From NCBI GenBank assembly GCA_900764925.1, contig CAAFPW010000024.1, forward strand, positions 1 through 52,702: a stretch of DNA of 52,702 bases. The letters are read 5' to 3'. Made by a program: the position numbers and the translations under genes. This DNA comes from Fusobacteriaceae bacterium. GTDB taxonomy: Bacteria; Fusobacteriota; Fusobacteriia; Fusobacteriales; Fusobacteriaceae. Positions 33,036 to 42,448 of this stretch are shown here, in pieces. The notes under the pieces were generated by a model that saw nothing but the letters and a program-made list of their open reading frames with translations, made no database searches and was not told the origin of the DNA. Each line of letters begins with the position of its first letter. The stretch's first letter is position 1.

Positions 33036-34871
33036 ATGAAAAAAGTAAGAAGAAGAAATATTGGAATAAAACTTGGTGAAAGTGTTGGAATAAGAAATGT
33101 AATTGTAAAAGGTTTTATACTATTAATATTTTTTCTTATAGGAATGAGAATGTTATATCTTCAAGTTTTAAAGGGTGATGAGTATTCTTATCTTTCAGAA
33201 AAAAATAGATTTAAGATAAAAAAAATAGAAGCTCCTAGAGGTAAAATTTATGATAGTAAGGGGAGGCTTGTTGTAACTAATGGTTCTGGATATAGATTGG
33301 TATATCTAAATGAGAGAAAACAAGATCCTAATATTGTAAAAGAGATCAGTGAATTGACTGGTTATACAGAGGAGTATATTTCAAAGAGAATAAAGTATGG
33401 GGAGATATTTCCCTATACAAGAGAGAATGTTATAGTAGAGGACTTAAATCCAGAGGTTGCTCACAAACTTATGGAGCAACTTATGGATTATCCATATTTA
33501 CAGGTACAAGTTTATTCTAAAAGAAAGTATCTATATGATTCAGCTGCAGCTCATAGTATAGGATATGTAAAAAAGATATCTGAAAAAGAGTATGAGAGAT
33601 TAAAGGATGAAGGGTATAGTTCAAGAGATGTAATAGGAAAAGATGGACTTGAGAGTGAGTATGATAAGAGGTTACAAGGGGAAGATGGTTATGAGTACAT
33701 TGAGGTAAATGCTCTAAATAGAGTTCAAAGAAAGATAGAGAAAAAAAAGAATCCAATTCCAGGAGAGGATATGCACATAACACTGGATATGGAACTTCAA
33801 GAATATATGGAAAAGCAATTTGAAGAGGATGGTAGAGCAGGAGCATTTATAGCTCTAAATCCTAAAAATGGGGAGATACTTACTTTAGTAAGTTATCCAA
33901 CATATTCATTAAATATGTTTAGTTCACAAATATCCTATGAAGAATGGGATAAAATAATAAATGATCCTAGAAAACCACTTTCAAATAAGGCAATTGCTGG
34001 AGAGTATCCACCTGGTTCAGTATTTAAAGTGATCTCAGCAATAGCTTTTTTAGAGAATGGAATAGATCCAAAAGAGAAATATTATGATAAAACAGGATAT
34101 TATCAAATAGGAAAATGGAGATGGAGAGCTTGGAAAGCTGGTGGACATGGGTACACCGATATGAAAAAATCAATAGTGGAATCAGCAAATCCTTATTATT
34201 ATAAGAATGCTGATGCAATAGGTCATAAACCTATTATTGATGTAGCTGCTTCATTTGGTCTAGGAGAAAGAACAGGAATAGATATTCCGGGAGAGAAAAA
34301 AGGATTACTTCCAGATATAGCTTGGAAAAAAAAGGTAATAGGAAGTAGTTGGTTTAAAGGGGATACCATATTATTGTCAATAGGGCAAGGGTATCTTTTG
34401 GTAACACCATTACAAATAGCAAATTTATATGCAGCTATAGCTAACAGAGGAGAGGTTTATACTCCACACTTAGTAAAAGAGTTTCAAGATTTAAAAGGAG
34501 AAAAATATCCAATTGAGGTAAGTAAGCAGAAAATAAAAAAATATCCACAATCATATTATGATATTTTAAATGATGCTTTGATAGCCACTGTATCACAGGA
34601 TAATGGAACTACAAAAATTTTGAGAACAGAGGGAATAAAAGTTGCCGCTAAAAGTGGTTCAGCTCAGAATGCTCATTCAAAGATAACTCATGCTTGGGTA
34701 GCAGGGTATTTCCCAGCAGATAATCCAGAGATAGTTTTTGCAACTATTTTGGAAGGTGCTGGTGGAGGAGGAGCAGTAGCTGGTGGAATGACTAGAAGAT
34801 TTATAGATAAATATCTAGAGATAAAAAATAGACCAGTTGAAGTTGTAGAGGAGAAAGAAGAGAGTATTTAA
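33036..34871 (+). CDS. mrdA: Penicillin-binding protein 2 (peptidoglycan transpeptidase)
   Basis: The elongation-specific class B transpeptidase that cross-links peptidoglycan. The 611-residue protein has one N-terminal membrane helix (about 25-45), a pedestal domain with RGKIYDSKGR, and the transpeptidase domain with all three active-site motifs: S328-V-F-K, S383-A-N and K539-S-G. It follows the MreD-like gene by 4 bases. RodA is not adjacent. PBP2 makes a rod or spindle cell shape likely, as in Fusobacterium. Confidence 0.95.
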   Translation: MKKVRRRNIGIKLGESVGIRNVIVKGFILLIFFLIGMRMLYLQVLKGDEYSYLSEKNRFKIKKIEAPRGKIYDSKGRLVVTNGSGYRLVYLNERKQDPNIVKEISELTGYTEEYISKRIKYGEIFPYTRENVIVEDLNPEVAHKLMEQLMDYPYLQVQVYSKRKYLYDSAAAHSIGYVKKISEKEYERLKDEGYSSRDVIGKDGLESEYDKRLQGEDGYEYIEVNALNRVQRKIEKKKNPIPGEDMHITLDMELQEYMEKQFEEDGRAGAFIALNPKNGEILTLVSYPTYSLNMFSSQISYEEWDKIINDPRKPLSNKAIAGEYPPGSVFKVISAIAFLENGIDPKEKYYDKTGYYQIGKWRWRAWKAGGHGYTDMKKSIVESANPYYYKNADAIGHKPIIDVAASFGLGERTGIDIPGEKKGLLPDIAWKKKVIGSSWFKGDTILLSIGQGYLLVTPLQIANLYAAIANRGEVYTPHLVKEFQDLKGEKYPIEVSKQKIKKYPQSYYDILNDALIATVSQDNGTTKILRTEGIKVAAKSGSAQNAHSKITHAWVAGYFPADNPEIVFATILEGAGGGGAVAGGMTRRFIDKYLEIKNRPVEVVEEKEESI

Positions 34872-34922
34872 GAGATAAATTTTGTAATGGTGGAGGTATA
34901 TTTAAGAAGAGAAGGAGAAGAA

Positions 34923-36833
34923 ATGTTAAAAGCAGAAAAAGGAAGCATGAACCGTGAGAAAAAAAGAAGACTTGAAAAAAAGTTTAAGATGGAATCAGGT
35001 AATGGAGTAGAGGGAATAAAAGAGAAGTTAAAAGCTATCAAAGCTGGAATTAAAGAGTTAAAAAGTGAAAAACCTAAAAAAACTAGTACAAAAGTCAGTA
35101 AAGAGGTAAAAATAAATAAAGAGAGTTCTGTGGAAGTTGTAGAAACTAAAGAGGTTAAAGCAGCAAAAGAAGAGAAAATGTATGTTATTCCTTTAGGTGG
35201 AATGGAAGAAGTTGGAAAAAATAGTACTGTAGTACAATATAGAGATGAGATAATAATAATAGACTCAGGAGTTATATTTCCAGATGATAACTTATTAGGA
35301 ATAGATTTAGTAATACCAGACTTTAGTTTTTTAGAGAATAATAAAGATAAGATAAAGGGATTATTCATAACTCATGGACACGAGGATCATATAGGTTCTA
35401 TTCCATATCTTTATCAAAAAATAGATAAGAGTGTTCCTATGTTTGGAGGAAAACTTACACTAGCTTTAGCTAAGTCAAAGTTTGAAAATGGTTTTGGTAA
35501 AGATATACCTAAGATGAAAGAGGTAAAGGGAAGAACTAAGATAAAGGTTGGAAAATATTTTACTGTGGAGTTTATAAAAATAACACACTCAATAACAGAT
35601 GCTTATTCAATATTGGTAACAACACCAGCTGGTACAGTTTTCCATACAGGAGATTTTAAAATAGACTTAACTCCGGTAGATGGAGAGGGAGTGGATTTTG
35701 CAAGACTTTCTCAAATAGGAGAACAGGGAGTAGATCTAATGCTTTCAGATTCTACAAACTCAGAAGTTGAAGGATTCACGCCTTCTGAAAGAAGTGTAGG
35801 AGAGGCCTTTAGATTGGAATTTTCAAAGGCTAAGGGAAGAATAATAGTTGCAGCTTTTGCTTCACATGTACATAGACTTCAACAGATAGTGAATGTAGCC
35901 CAAGAGTATGGTAGAAAAATAGCAATAGATGGAAGAAGCTTGGTTAAGGTATTTGAAATAGCTGGAAGTTTAGGATATTTAAAAGTACCAAATGATATGA
36001 TGGTTCCTCTATCAGAAGTAGATACTTTAAAAGATAATAAAGTTGTAATCCTTTGTACTGGAACACAGGGAGAACCGATGGCTGCCCTATCTAGAATAGC
36101 AAAAAATATGCACAAGCACATAAAGATAAAAGAGGGAGATACAGTTATCATATCAGCTACACCAATCCCAGGAAATGAGAGAGCTGTATCAAACAATATA
36201 AATAATCTATTAAAGTATGATGCTGAGGTTGTTTTCAAGAAAATAGCTGGAATACATGTATCTGGACATGGAAGTAAAGATGAACAAAAGCTGATGTTAA
36301 ATCTTATCAAGCCAAAATATTTTATGCCAGTACATGGGGAACATAAGATGTTAAAGGCACATCAAGATACAGCTATGGAAACAGGTATACCTAAAAATAA
36401 TATAATTATAGCTCAAAATGGAAGCAAAATAGAAGTCACTAAATCAGGAGCTAAGATAAAAGGAAAAGTAAATGCTGGATGTACTCTTGTAGATGGTTTA
36501 GGAGTAGGAGATATAGGAAATATAGTTTTAAAAGATAGACAACAGTTATCACAAGATGGAGTAGTAGTAATAGTATTCACTTTAGATAAAGAGACAGGAA
36601 AAATAGTTGCAGGTCCAGATATAGTGACAAGAGGATTTGTATATTCAAAAGAGTCTGACGATATTATAAAAGAAGCAATAGAGAATATAAAAGAGAAGAT
36701 TGATGACACTTCAAATTACTATTCAAAGGATTGGGGACTTTTGAAAAATACAACTAGAGATATAGCAGCTAAATATTTTTATAATAAGACTAAGAGAAAC
36801 CCAATGATATTACCAATTATAATGGAGATATAA
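34923..36833 (+). CDS. rnj: Ribonuclease J
   Basis: A 5'-3' exo- and endoribonuclease of the beta-CASP metallo-lactamase family, involved in mRNA decay and rRNA maturation. The 636-residue protein has an N-terminal extension of about 80 lysine/glutamate-rich residues before the usual start of RNase J (MYVIPLGGMEEVGKN). The zinc motif THGHEDHIG, HTGDFKID, and the beta-CASP HVSGHGSK and PVHGEHKML segments are intact. I choose the ATG at 34923 behind AAGGAG; an in-frame ATG at 34887 has no ribosome site. The extension recalls the one reported in Helicobacter RNase J. Confidence 0.93.
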   Translation: MLKAEKGSMNREKKRRLEKKFKMESGNGVEGIKEKLKAIKAGIKELKSEKPKKTSTKVSKEVKINKESSVEVVETKEVKAAKEEKMYVIPLGGMEEVGKNSTVVQYRDEIIIIDSGVIFPDDNLLGIDLVIPDFSFLENNKDKIKGLFITHGHEDHIGSIPYLYQKIDKSVPMFGGKLTLALAKSKFENGFGKDIPKMKEVKGRTKIKVGKYFTVEFIKITHSITDAYSILVTTPAGTVFHTGDFKIDLTPVDGEGVDFARLSQIGEQGVDLMLSDSTNSEVEGFTPSERSVGEAFRLEFSKAKGRIIVAAFASHVHRLQQIVNVAQEYGRKIAIDGRSLVKVFEIAGSLGYLKVPNDMMVPLSEVDTLKDNKVVILCTGTQGEPMAALSRIAKNMHKHIKIKEGDTVIISATPIPGNERAVSNNINNLLKYDAEVVFKKIAGIHVSGHGSKDEQKLMLNLIKPKYFMPVHGEHKMLKAHQDTAMETGIPKNNIIIAQNGSKIEVTKSGAKIKGKVNAGCTLVDGLGVGDIGNIVLKDRQQLSQDGVVVIVFTLDKETGKIVAGPDIVTRGFVYSKESDDIIKEAIENIKEKIDDTSNYYSKDWGLLKNTTRDIAAKYFYNKTKRNPMILPIIMEI

Positions 36834-36852
36834 ATATAAAAAGGAGATAGAG

Positions 36853-37158
36853 ATGGAATTAACAAGTAAAAAAAGAGCATATTTAAGAAAGAAAGCACAC
36901 GATTTAGATGCATTAGTAAGAATAGGAAAAGATGGAATAACAGATAATTTAATTCAAAGTATTTTAGATGCTATTGAGTCAAGAGAATTAATAAAAGTAA
37001 AAATACTTCAAAACTGTGAAGAGGATAAGATGCAGATAATGGAAGAACTTTCACAATGTAAAGAGTTTGAAGTAGTAGGAATTATAGGAAGAACAATAAT
37101 CTTATTTAAAGAAAATAAAGATAAACCTGTAATTTCTTTAGAATTAAAAAACATCTAA
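36853..37158 (+). CDS. yhbY: YhbY family RNA-binding (CRM domain) protein
   Basis: A 101-residue single CRM-domain protein associated with 50S ribosome assembly. LTSKKRAYLRKKAHDLDALV, the GxxG-type loop IGKDGIT and the final VVGIIGRTIILFKEN strand fit YhbY closely. It lies between RNase J and a PAP2-like gene, 19 bases after the former, with an AAGGAG site. Its presence next to a ribonuclease fits a ribosome maturation role. Confidence 0.93.
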   Translation: MELTSKKRAYLRKKAHDLDALVRIGKDGITDNLIQSILDAIESRELIKVKILQNCEEDKMQIMEELSQCKEFEVVGIIGRTIILFKENKDKPVISLELKNI

Positions 37159-37177
37159 AATAGCAGAAAGGGGATAG

Positions 37178-37669
37178 ATGCTTATGAGTCCCGGGATAAT
37201 TTTTGGGAATAGAATATTGGATGTAGTATTTATAGCTTGGTTTATAGCTCAATTTTATAAAGTATTAACTTCAATATTTAGAGACAAAAAACTTGATATT
37301 AAGAGGATGTGGGATACTGGTGGAATGCCAAGCTCTCACAGTTCTACTGTCTCTTGTTTAACTACTTGCATAGGGATACGTTATGGAATAAGTAGTGATA
37401 TTTTTGCCATTGCAATAATATTTTCAGGAATAGTTATGTATGATGCAGCAGGAATAAGAAGAGCAGCAGGAAAACAAGCGGGAGTAATAAATCATTTTGT
37501 TGAAAAAATACCTCTTTTAATAGGAGAAAGACAATATAAAAAATATTTTGATAGGGAAAAGAGCGAAAAATTAAAAGAACTTTTAGGACACACACCTTTT
37601 GAAGTATTGATAGGGTGTATTTTAGGAATAATAGTGGGTCTAATTTTTACTAATTATTTACAGGGGTAG
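37178..37669 (+). CDS. Divergent PAP2 family membrane protein (YuiD-like)
   Basis: A 163-residue protein of the divergent PAP2 family (DUF212). GGMPSSHSSTVSCLTT (from about residue 48) and MYDAAGIRRAAGKQAGVIN are characteristic, and three or four membrane segments are visible. The canonical PAP2 phosphatase motif set is incomplete, as usual in this family, so activity is uncertain. The ATG at 37178 or the one at 37184 could be used; both follow AAAGGGG. dxs starts 6 bases downstream, raising the idea of isoprenyl-phosphate metabolism. Confidence 0.85.
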   Translation: MLMSPGIIFGNRILDVVFIAWFIAQFYKVLTSIFRDKKLDIKRMWDTGGMPSSHSSTVSCLTTCIGIRYGISSDIFAIAIIFSGIVMYDAAGIRRAAGKQAGVINHFVEKIPLLIGERQYKKYFDREKSEKLKELLGHTPFEVLIGCILGIIVGLIFTNYLQG

Positions 37670-37675
37670 GAATAG

Positions 37676-39502
37676 ATGAAAAATTTACAAGAGATGAATA
37701 GAGATGAAATAAATAAAAAAGCTCAAGAGATAAGAGAGATTTTAATCGAAACTGTGAGTAAAAATGGAGGTCATCTATCTTCAAACCTTGGTATAGTGGA
37801 GTTGACATTATGTCTACATAAGGTTTTTGATTTCTCTAAGGATAGATTACTTTTTGATGTGGGACATCAATCTTATGTTCATAAATTACTAACAGGAAGA
37901 GAGAAGCAATTTTCTACCTTGAGACAAAGGGGAGGAATGGGACCATTTACAGATCCTAAAGAGAGTAGCTATGATCCCTTTATATCAGGTCATGCTGGAA
38001 CAGCTCTTTCAGCAGGAGCTGGTATAGCGATGGCTTCTCCAGAAAAAAAAGTGGTTGTAGTGGTTGGAGATGCTTCAATATCCAATGGACACTCATTGGA
38101 AGCACTAAATAATATAGGTGGGAATAAACTTAAAAATCTTATTGTGATTTTAAATGATAATGAGATGTCTATAGGAAAAAATGTAGGTTCACTTTCAAGA
38201 TTTTTCGGTAGATTTATGGTAAGTGAAAAATACATGAATTTTAGAGATGATATTAAGGGTATAATAAAGAAGATGAAAATTGCTGGAGGAGTTTCTGATA
38301 CATTAGAAAGAATGGAATTTTCTGTAAAAAACTTCTTTTTACCTTTAAATATGTTGGAGAGTCTTGGATTTAAATTTTTTGGAGTATTAGATGGACATAA
38401 TGTAGATGAACTTCTATCTACTTTGAATAAGATAAAAAATATAGAGGGACCTATATTTATACATGTAAAAACACAAAAAGGAAAGGGATACTCTTTTGCT
38501 GAACAGGATAAGGAGAAATTCCATGGAATCTCACCTTTTAATATGGAGACTGGAGATACAAATTCTAGTTCAAAAACTTATTCAAGTATTTTTGGAAATG
38601 AGATTGTCAGATTGGGAGAGGAGGACAAAGATATTTTTGTCATCTCTTCTGGAATGGTAAAAGGAACAGGACTTGGAGAGTTTTTTAAAAAGTTTCCAGA
38701 GAGATCTGTTGATACTGGAATAGCTGAAGGTCATGCAGTAACATTTGCTGGTGGATTGGCAACCCAGGGGAAGAAACCATATGTAGCTATATATTCTACA
38801 TTTTTACAAAGGGCATATAGTCAACTTATTCATGATATATCTCTTCAAAAATTACCTGTGAGATTTATTGTTGATAGAGCTGGAATAGTGGGAGAAGATG
38901 GGAAAACTCACAATGGATTGTATGATCTATCAATATTTTTAACAATTCCAAACTATACAGTGTTATCTCCAGCAACATCTAAGGAGTTAGTAGAGATGTT
39001 GGAGTTTTCTAAGAATTTTCAAGAGGGACCACTTGTTATAAGAATACCTAGGGAGGTGGAATATAACATAGAGGGAGATGGTAAGTTTGAAATTGGAAAA
39101 TGGAGAGAGGTAAAAAAGGGAAAAGATACACTGTTTATAGCTACTGGAAGTATGGTAAAAGAGATTATAGATATAGATGAGAGTTTGAAGGCTAGAGGTA
39201 TAGATGGAACCGTTATCAATGCATCAACTTTAAAGCCTTTAGATGAAAAATATCTTTTAGATTGTGTAAATGAGTACAAAAATATATTTGTTTTAGAAGA
39301 AGCCTATGAAAAGAATTCTTTTGGAAGTAGTATTATGGATTTTTATAATGAGAAAAATATTGATGTAATGATAAGAAAGATAGCTCTAAAAGAGGGGGCT
39401 ATACCACATGGAAAAAGAGGTGAACTTCTGGAGGAGTTTGGTTTAAGAGGCGAGAATTTAATAGGAAGAATTGAGGAAAAAATAGATGCAAGAAAAAAAT
39501 AA
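37676..39502 (+). CDS. dxs: 1-deoxy-D-xylulose-5-phosphate synthase
   Basis: The thiamine-diphosphate enzyme that joins pyruvate and glyceraldehyde-3-phosphate, opening the MEP isoprenoid pathway. The 608-residue protein contains GHLSSNLGIVELTL, DVGHQSYVHKLLTGR, the ThDP motif GDASISNGHSLEALNN and the transketolase middle domain (DTGIAEGHAVTFAGGLA, DRAGIVGEDGKTHNG). The last 17 bases overlap the HD-domain gene. With ispA at the far end of the window, it shows that isoprenoids are made by the MEP route here. Confidence 0.96.
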   Translation: MKNLQEMNRDEINKKAQEIREILIETVSKNGGHLSSNLGIVELTLCLHKVFDFSKDRLLFDVGHQSYVHKLLTGREKQFSTLRQRGGMGPFTDPKESSYDPFISGHAGTALSAGAGIAMASPEKKVVVVVGDASISNGHSLEALNNIGGNKLKNLIVILNDNEMSIGKNVGSLSRFFGRFMVSEKYMNFRDDIKGIIKKMKIAGGVSDTLERMEFSVKNFFLPLNMLESLGFKFFGVLDGHNVDELLSTLNKIKNIEGPIFIHVKTQKGKGYSFAEQDKEKFHGISPFNMETGDTNSSSKTYSSIFGNEIVRLGEEDKDIFVISSGMVKGTGLGEFFKKFPERSVDTGIAEGHAVTFAGGLATQGKKPYVAIYSTFLQRAYSQLIHDISLQKLPVRFIVDRAGIVGEDGKTHNGLYDLSIFLTIPNYTVLSPATSKELVEMLEFSKNFQEGPLVIRIPREVEYNIEGDGKFEIGKWREVKKGKDTLFIATGSMVKEIIDIDESLKARGIDGTVINASTLKPLDEKYLLDCVNEYKNIFVLEEAYEKNSFGSSIMDFYNEKNIDVMIRKIALKEGAIPHGKRGELLEEFGLRGENLIGRIEEKIDARKK

Positions 39503-40310
39503 AAAGGCATTGGAATTTATTACCTCTCTTTTGGATTTAGAGATGGTACAGGATTTAGAGCTTTTTGATGACCAAGGAGTAAAGGTTTCCACTCATACAT
39601 ATGATGTTTTAAAAATCTCAATAGATGAATTAAAAAGAGATTATAGAACATATTTAGAAGCTAAAGAGAGAGTGGATTTTTTCGCTTTAACTGTGGGAAT
39701 TATAATACATGATTTAAGTAAGGGCAGTATAAGAAAGACAGAGGAAAAATTTTCTCACTCTCAGATGATGCTAAAAAAACCTGAATATATAACTAAAGAG
39801 GCTGAGAGAGTTTTAAAAGAGATTGAAGAGAAGATTGAAGCTGAAATCAAAGATAATATTAAGAAAAATATTATTCATATAGTTTTATCTCACCATGGAA
39901 AATGGGGGAAGATTCAACCTAATAGTAAAGAGGCTCATATAGTTCATAGAGCTGATATGTATTCAGCTAAATATCATAGAATCAATCCTATCGGTGCAGA
40001 TAAAATACTGGATTTGATGTCTAAAGGAGTACAGTTAGATGATATACCAGAGAAACTAAACTGTACTCAAGGTGTTGTAAAGGATAGATTAAAAAGAGCA
40101 AAACAAGAGTTAAAAGTTAAAACAACAAAACAACTTTTAAATTACTATAAGAAAAATAAAAAGATTCCTATTGGGGATAACTTTTTTATACAGAGAGTTA
40201 GAGAGACTGAGAAGTTAAAAAGAGTGGTAGACAAAAAAGGATTTAAAAATATAATGTTAGAAAGTCCTCTTATACCATATATGATAGATGAGGAGATATT
40301 TAAAATCTGA
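39486..40310 (+). CDS. HD domain protein with C-terminal helix-turn-helix
   Basis: A 274-residue cytoplasmic protein. The HD metal-binding residues are H37, H75-D76 (IIIHDLSKG), HS after about residue 88, and a later LSHHGKWG with HRADMYSAKYH. The region about 175-215 (QLDDIPEKLNCTQGVVKDRLKRAKQEL) resembles a sigma-region-4-type helix-turn-helix. The combination recalls HD exonucleases such as YhaM only loosely. It overlaps dxs and precedes tlyA by 8 bases. A metal-dependent RNase or phosphohydrolase able to bind nucleic acid is the best guess. Confidence 0.75.
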   Translation: MQEKNKKALEFITSLLDLEMVQDLELFDDQGVKVSTHTYDVLKISIDELKRDYRTYLEAKERVDFFALTVGIIIHDLSKGSIRKTEEKFSHSQMMLKKPEYITKEAERVLKEIEEKIEAEIKDNIKKNIIHIVLSHHGKWGKIQPNSKEAHIVHRADMYSAKYHRINPIGADKILDLMSKGVQLDDIPEKLNCTQGVVKDRLKRAKQELKVKTTKQLLNYYKKNKKIPIGDNFFIQRVRETEKLKRVVDKKGFKNIMLESPLIPYMIDEEIFKI

Positions 40311-40318
40311 GGTGCAGT

Positions 40319-41128
40319 ATGAAAGAAAGATTAGATGTTTTACTTGTAAAAAGAGGCTTTTTTCCAGATAAAGAGAAGGCTCAAAGAGCTGTTATGGCTG
40401 GGCTTGTAATTGTAGATGAGAAAAGAATAGATAAGAGTGGAACTATGATAAAATTAGATAAAGAACCCAATATAAGAATAAAAGGGGATTCTTTAAAATA
40501 TGTAAGTCGTGGTGGATTAAAACTTGAAAAAGCTGTGACAATTTTTAATTTAGACTTTAATGGGAAAAGAGTTCTTGATGTAGGAGCATCAACTGGAGGA
40601 TTTACAGATTGTGCTTTACAAAATGGAGCTGAGTTTGTCTATTCAGTGGATGTTGGAACAAATCAATTGGATTGGAAATTGAGAAATAATTCACAAGTAA
40701 AATCTATAGAGAATATGCATATTAAAGATTTAACTCTTGAAGATATAGATGGAAATGAAGTAGATTATATAGTAATGGATGTCTCTTTCATATCTATAAA
40801 GAAAATATTGGAAGATTTAGTGAAATTTTTTAAACCAGAAACTAAACTCATGGCACTTATAAAGCCTCAGTTTGAAGTGGAAAAAGAGAGTATAGAAAAA
40901 GGTGGAATTGTAAAAGATGACACTAAACATATAGAAGTAATAAGAGATATAGTAGAGTGTGGAAGAAAAGTTGGACTTTATTTGGAAGCACTTGATTTTT
41001 CTCCAATTACAGGAACTAAAGGGAATGTGGAATATATATCACTTTTTGGTAGAGATTTAAGTCAAGAAAAAGAAGTTGATATTGAGAAGATTGTAAAAGA
41101 AGGGAAAACTTTAGGAGGTACAATATGA
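40319..41128 (+). CDS. tlyA: TlyA family rRNA methyltransferase
   Basis: A 269-residue 2'-O-ribose methyltransferase of the TlyA/FtsJ type, which in other bacteria modifies 16S and 23S rRNA. The S4 RNA-binding domain spans about 1-62 (RLDVLLVKRGFFPDKEKAQRA), and the Rossmann domain starts at KRVLDVGASTGGFTDCALQNGA (about 83). SAM binding is at DVGASTGGF. Some relatives are called hemolysin A, a label based on early cloning rather than activity. It overlaps ctpA by 4 bases (ATGA). Confidence 0.92.
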   Translation: MKERLDVLLVKRGFFPDKEKAQRAVMAGLVIVDEKRIDKSGTMIKLDKEPNIRIKGDSLKYVSRGGLKLEKAVTIFNLDFNGKRVLDVGASTGGFTDCALQNGAEFVYSVDVGTNQLDWKLRNNSQVKSIENMHIKDLTLEDIDGNEVDYIVMDVSFISIKKILEDLVKFFKPETKLMALIKPQFEVEKESIEKGGIVKDDTKHIEVIRDIVECGRKVGLYLEALDFSPITGTKGNVEYISLFGRDLSQEKEVDIEKIVKEGKTLGGTI

Positions 41129-42432
41129 AAGGGATACTAAAAAGTAAGTTAGTGATTGTGGTATTATCAATTTTAATTTTTACTAATTGTTTTACAGCAG
41201 AAAATGAGAAAACAACAAGTAAAAATAGTGAAGAAGCAATTGGTTTTTTATCTAATATCAGACAATTGAAAGAGCTATCTGATATAATGGATGTGATCAA
41301 TCAAAACTATGTTGGGGATAAGGATGTGGATAGAAAATCTTTGATGCAAGGAGCTCTAAAAGGGATGATAGATTCACTAGGTGACCCACATTCTAATTAC
41401 TTTACTAAGGAACAGTTAGAAACTTTCCAAGAAGATATCAAAGGTAAATATGTAGGTGTAGGAATGGTAGTACAAAAGAGAGTAAATGAGCCTTTAGTAG
41501 TAGTATCTCCTATTGAAGATGGACCAGGATATAAAGCTGGAATGAAACCTAAAGATAAAATTATAGCAATAGATGGTGAATCAACTTACACTTTGACAAG
41601 CGAAGAGGCTGTAAATAAATTAAAAGGAAAAGAAAATACAAAAGTAAAAGTTACAGTGGTTAGAGAGGGAGTAAAGGATCCTAAAGAGGTTGAAATAACA
41701 AGAGCAGTTGTAGAGCTTAAGTACGTAAAGAGTAAAATGGTTGATGAAAAGGAAAAAATAGGGTATTTAAGACTTACTCAATTTGGAGAAGATGTATATC
41801 CAGATGTAGTAAAAGCTTTAGAAGAGTTACAAAAAAATGGAATGAGAGCTCTTGTATTCGATTTGAGAAGTAATCCAGGAGGAGCTTTAGATCAAGCTAT
41901 AAAAATTTCATCTATGTTTTTACAAGAGGGAAAAGTTGTAAGTGTAAAATCTAAAGATGGAGAGGAACAAATCTCAAATAGAGAGGGGAAATATTATGGA
42001 GATTTTCCACTTGTGATCCTTATTAATGGTGGAAGTGCTTCAGCTTCTGAAATAGTAGCAGGAGCTGTAAAAGATAATAAGAGAGGAATCTTAGTAGGAG
42101 AGAAGACTTTTGGAAAGGGAAGTGTTCAGACATTAGTTACATTACCAGATGGAGATGGAATAAAATTAACAATAGCTAAATACTATACTCCTAGTGGAGT
42201 GTGTATCCATGGAATAGGAATAGAACCAGATGTTAAAGTAGAGGAAAAAGATGGATATATGCTTTTTGATAGTATGGTTACAAATATTGATGAAGAGGGA
42301 ACAAAAGAGAATAAAAAAGAGATAATTAAAGAGGTAATAGGTGAAGAGGAGGCTAAGGAGTTTGAAAATCATAAGGATATTCAACTTGAAACAGCTGTAG
42401 GAATTTTAAAAGGAATACTTTTAAAAAATTAA
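41125..42432 (+). CDS. ctpA: S41 family C-terminal processing peptidase
   Basis: An exported serine protease that trims or degrades envelope proteins. The 435-residue protein has a signal peptide (residues 1-25; TNC at its end makes lipidation possible but the lipobox is poor), a PDZ domain (about 100-185) and the S41 catalytic domain. The catalytic dyad is S306 in GGSASASE and K331 in FGKGSVQ. It is coupled to tlyA by an ATGA overlap and precedes rsmI by 16 bases. Confidence 0.94.
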   Translation: MKGILKSKLVIVVLSILIFTNCFTAENEKTTSKNSEEAIGFLSNIRQLKELSDIMDVINQNYVGDKDVDRKSLMQGALKGMIDSLGDPHSNYFTKEQLETFQEDIKGKYVGVGMVVQKRVNEPLVVVSPIEDGPGYKAGMKPKDKIIAIDGESTYTLTSEEAVNKLKGKENTKVKVTVVREGVKDPKEVEITRAVVELKYVKSKMVDEKEKIGYLRLTQFGEDVYPDVVKALEELQKNGMRALVFDLRSNPGGALDQAIKISSMFLQEGKVVSVKSKDGEEQISNREGKYYGDFPLVILINGGSASASEIVAGAVKDNKRGILVGEKTFGKGSVQTLVTLPDGDGIKLTIAKYYTPSGVCIHGIGIEPDVKVEEKDGYMLFDSMVTNIDEEGTKENKKEIIKEVIGEEEAKEFENHKDIQLETAVGILKGILLKN

Positions 42433-42448
42433 TAGGAGAGGAAGAGAT

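Noticed and set aside
40319..41128. Hemolysin A as the function of TlyA
   Set aside because: S4 plus FtsJ-type methyltransferase domains indicate rRNA methylation; the toxin label is historical.
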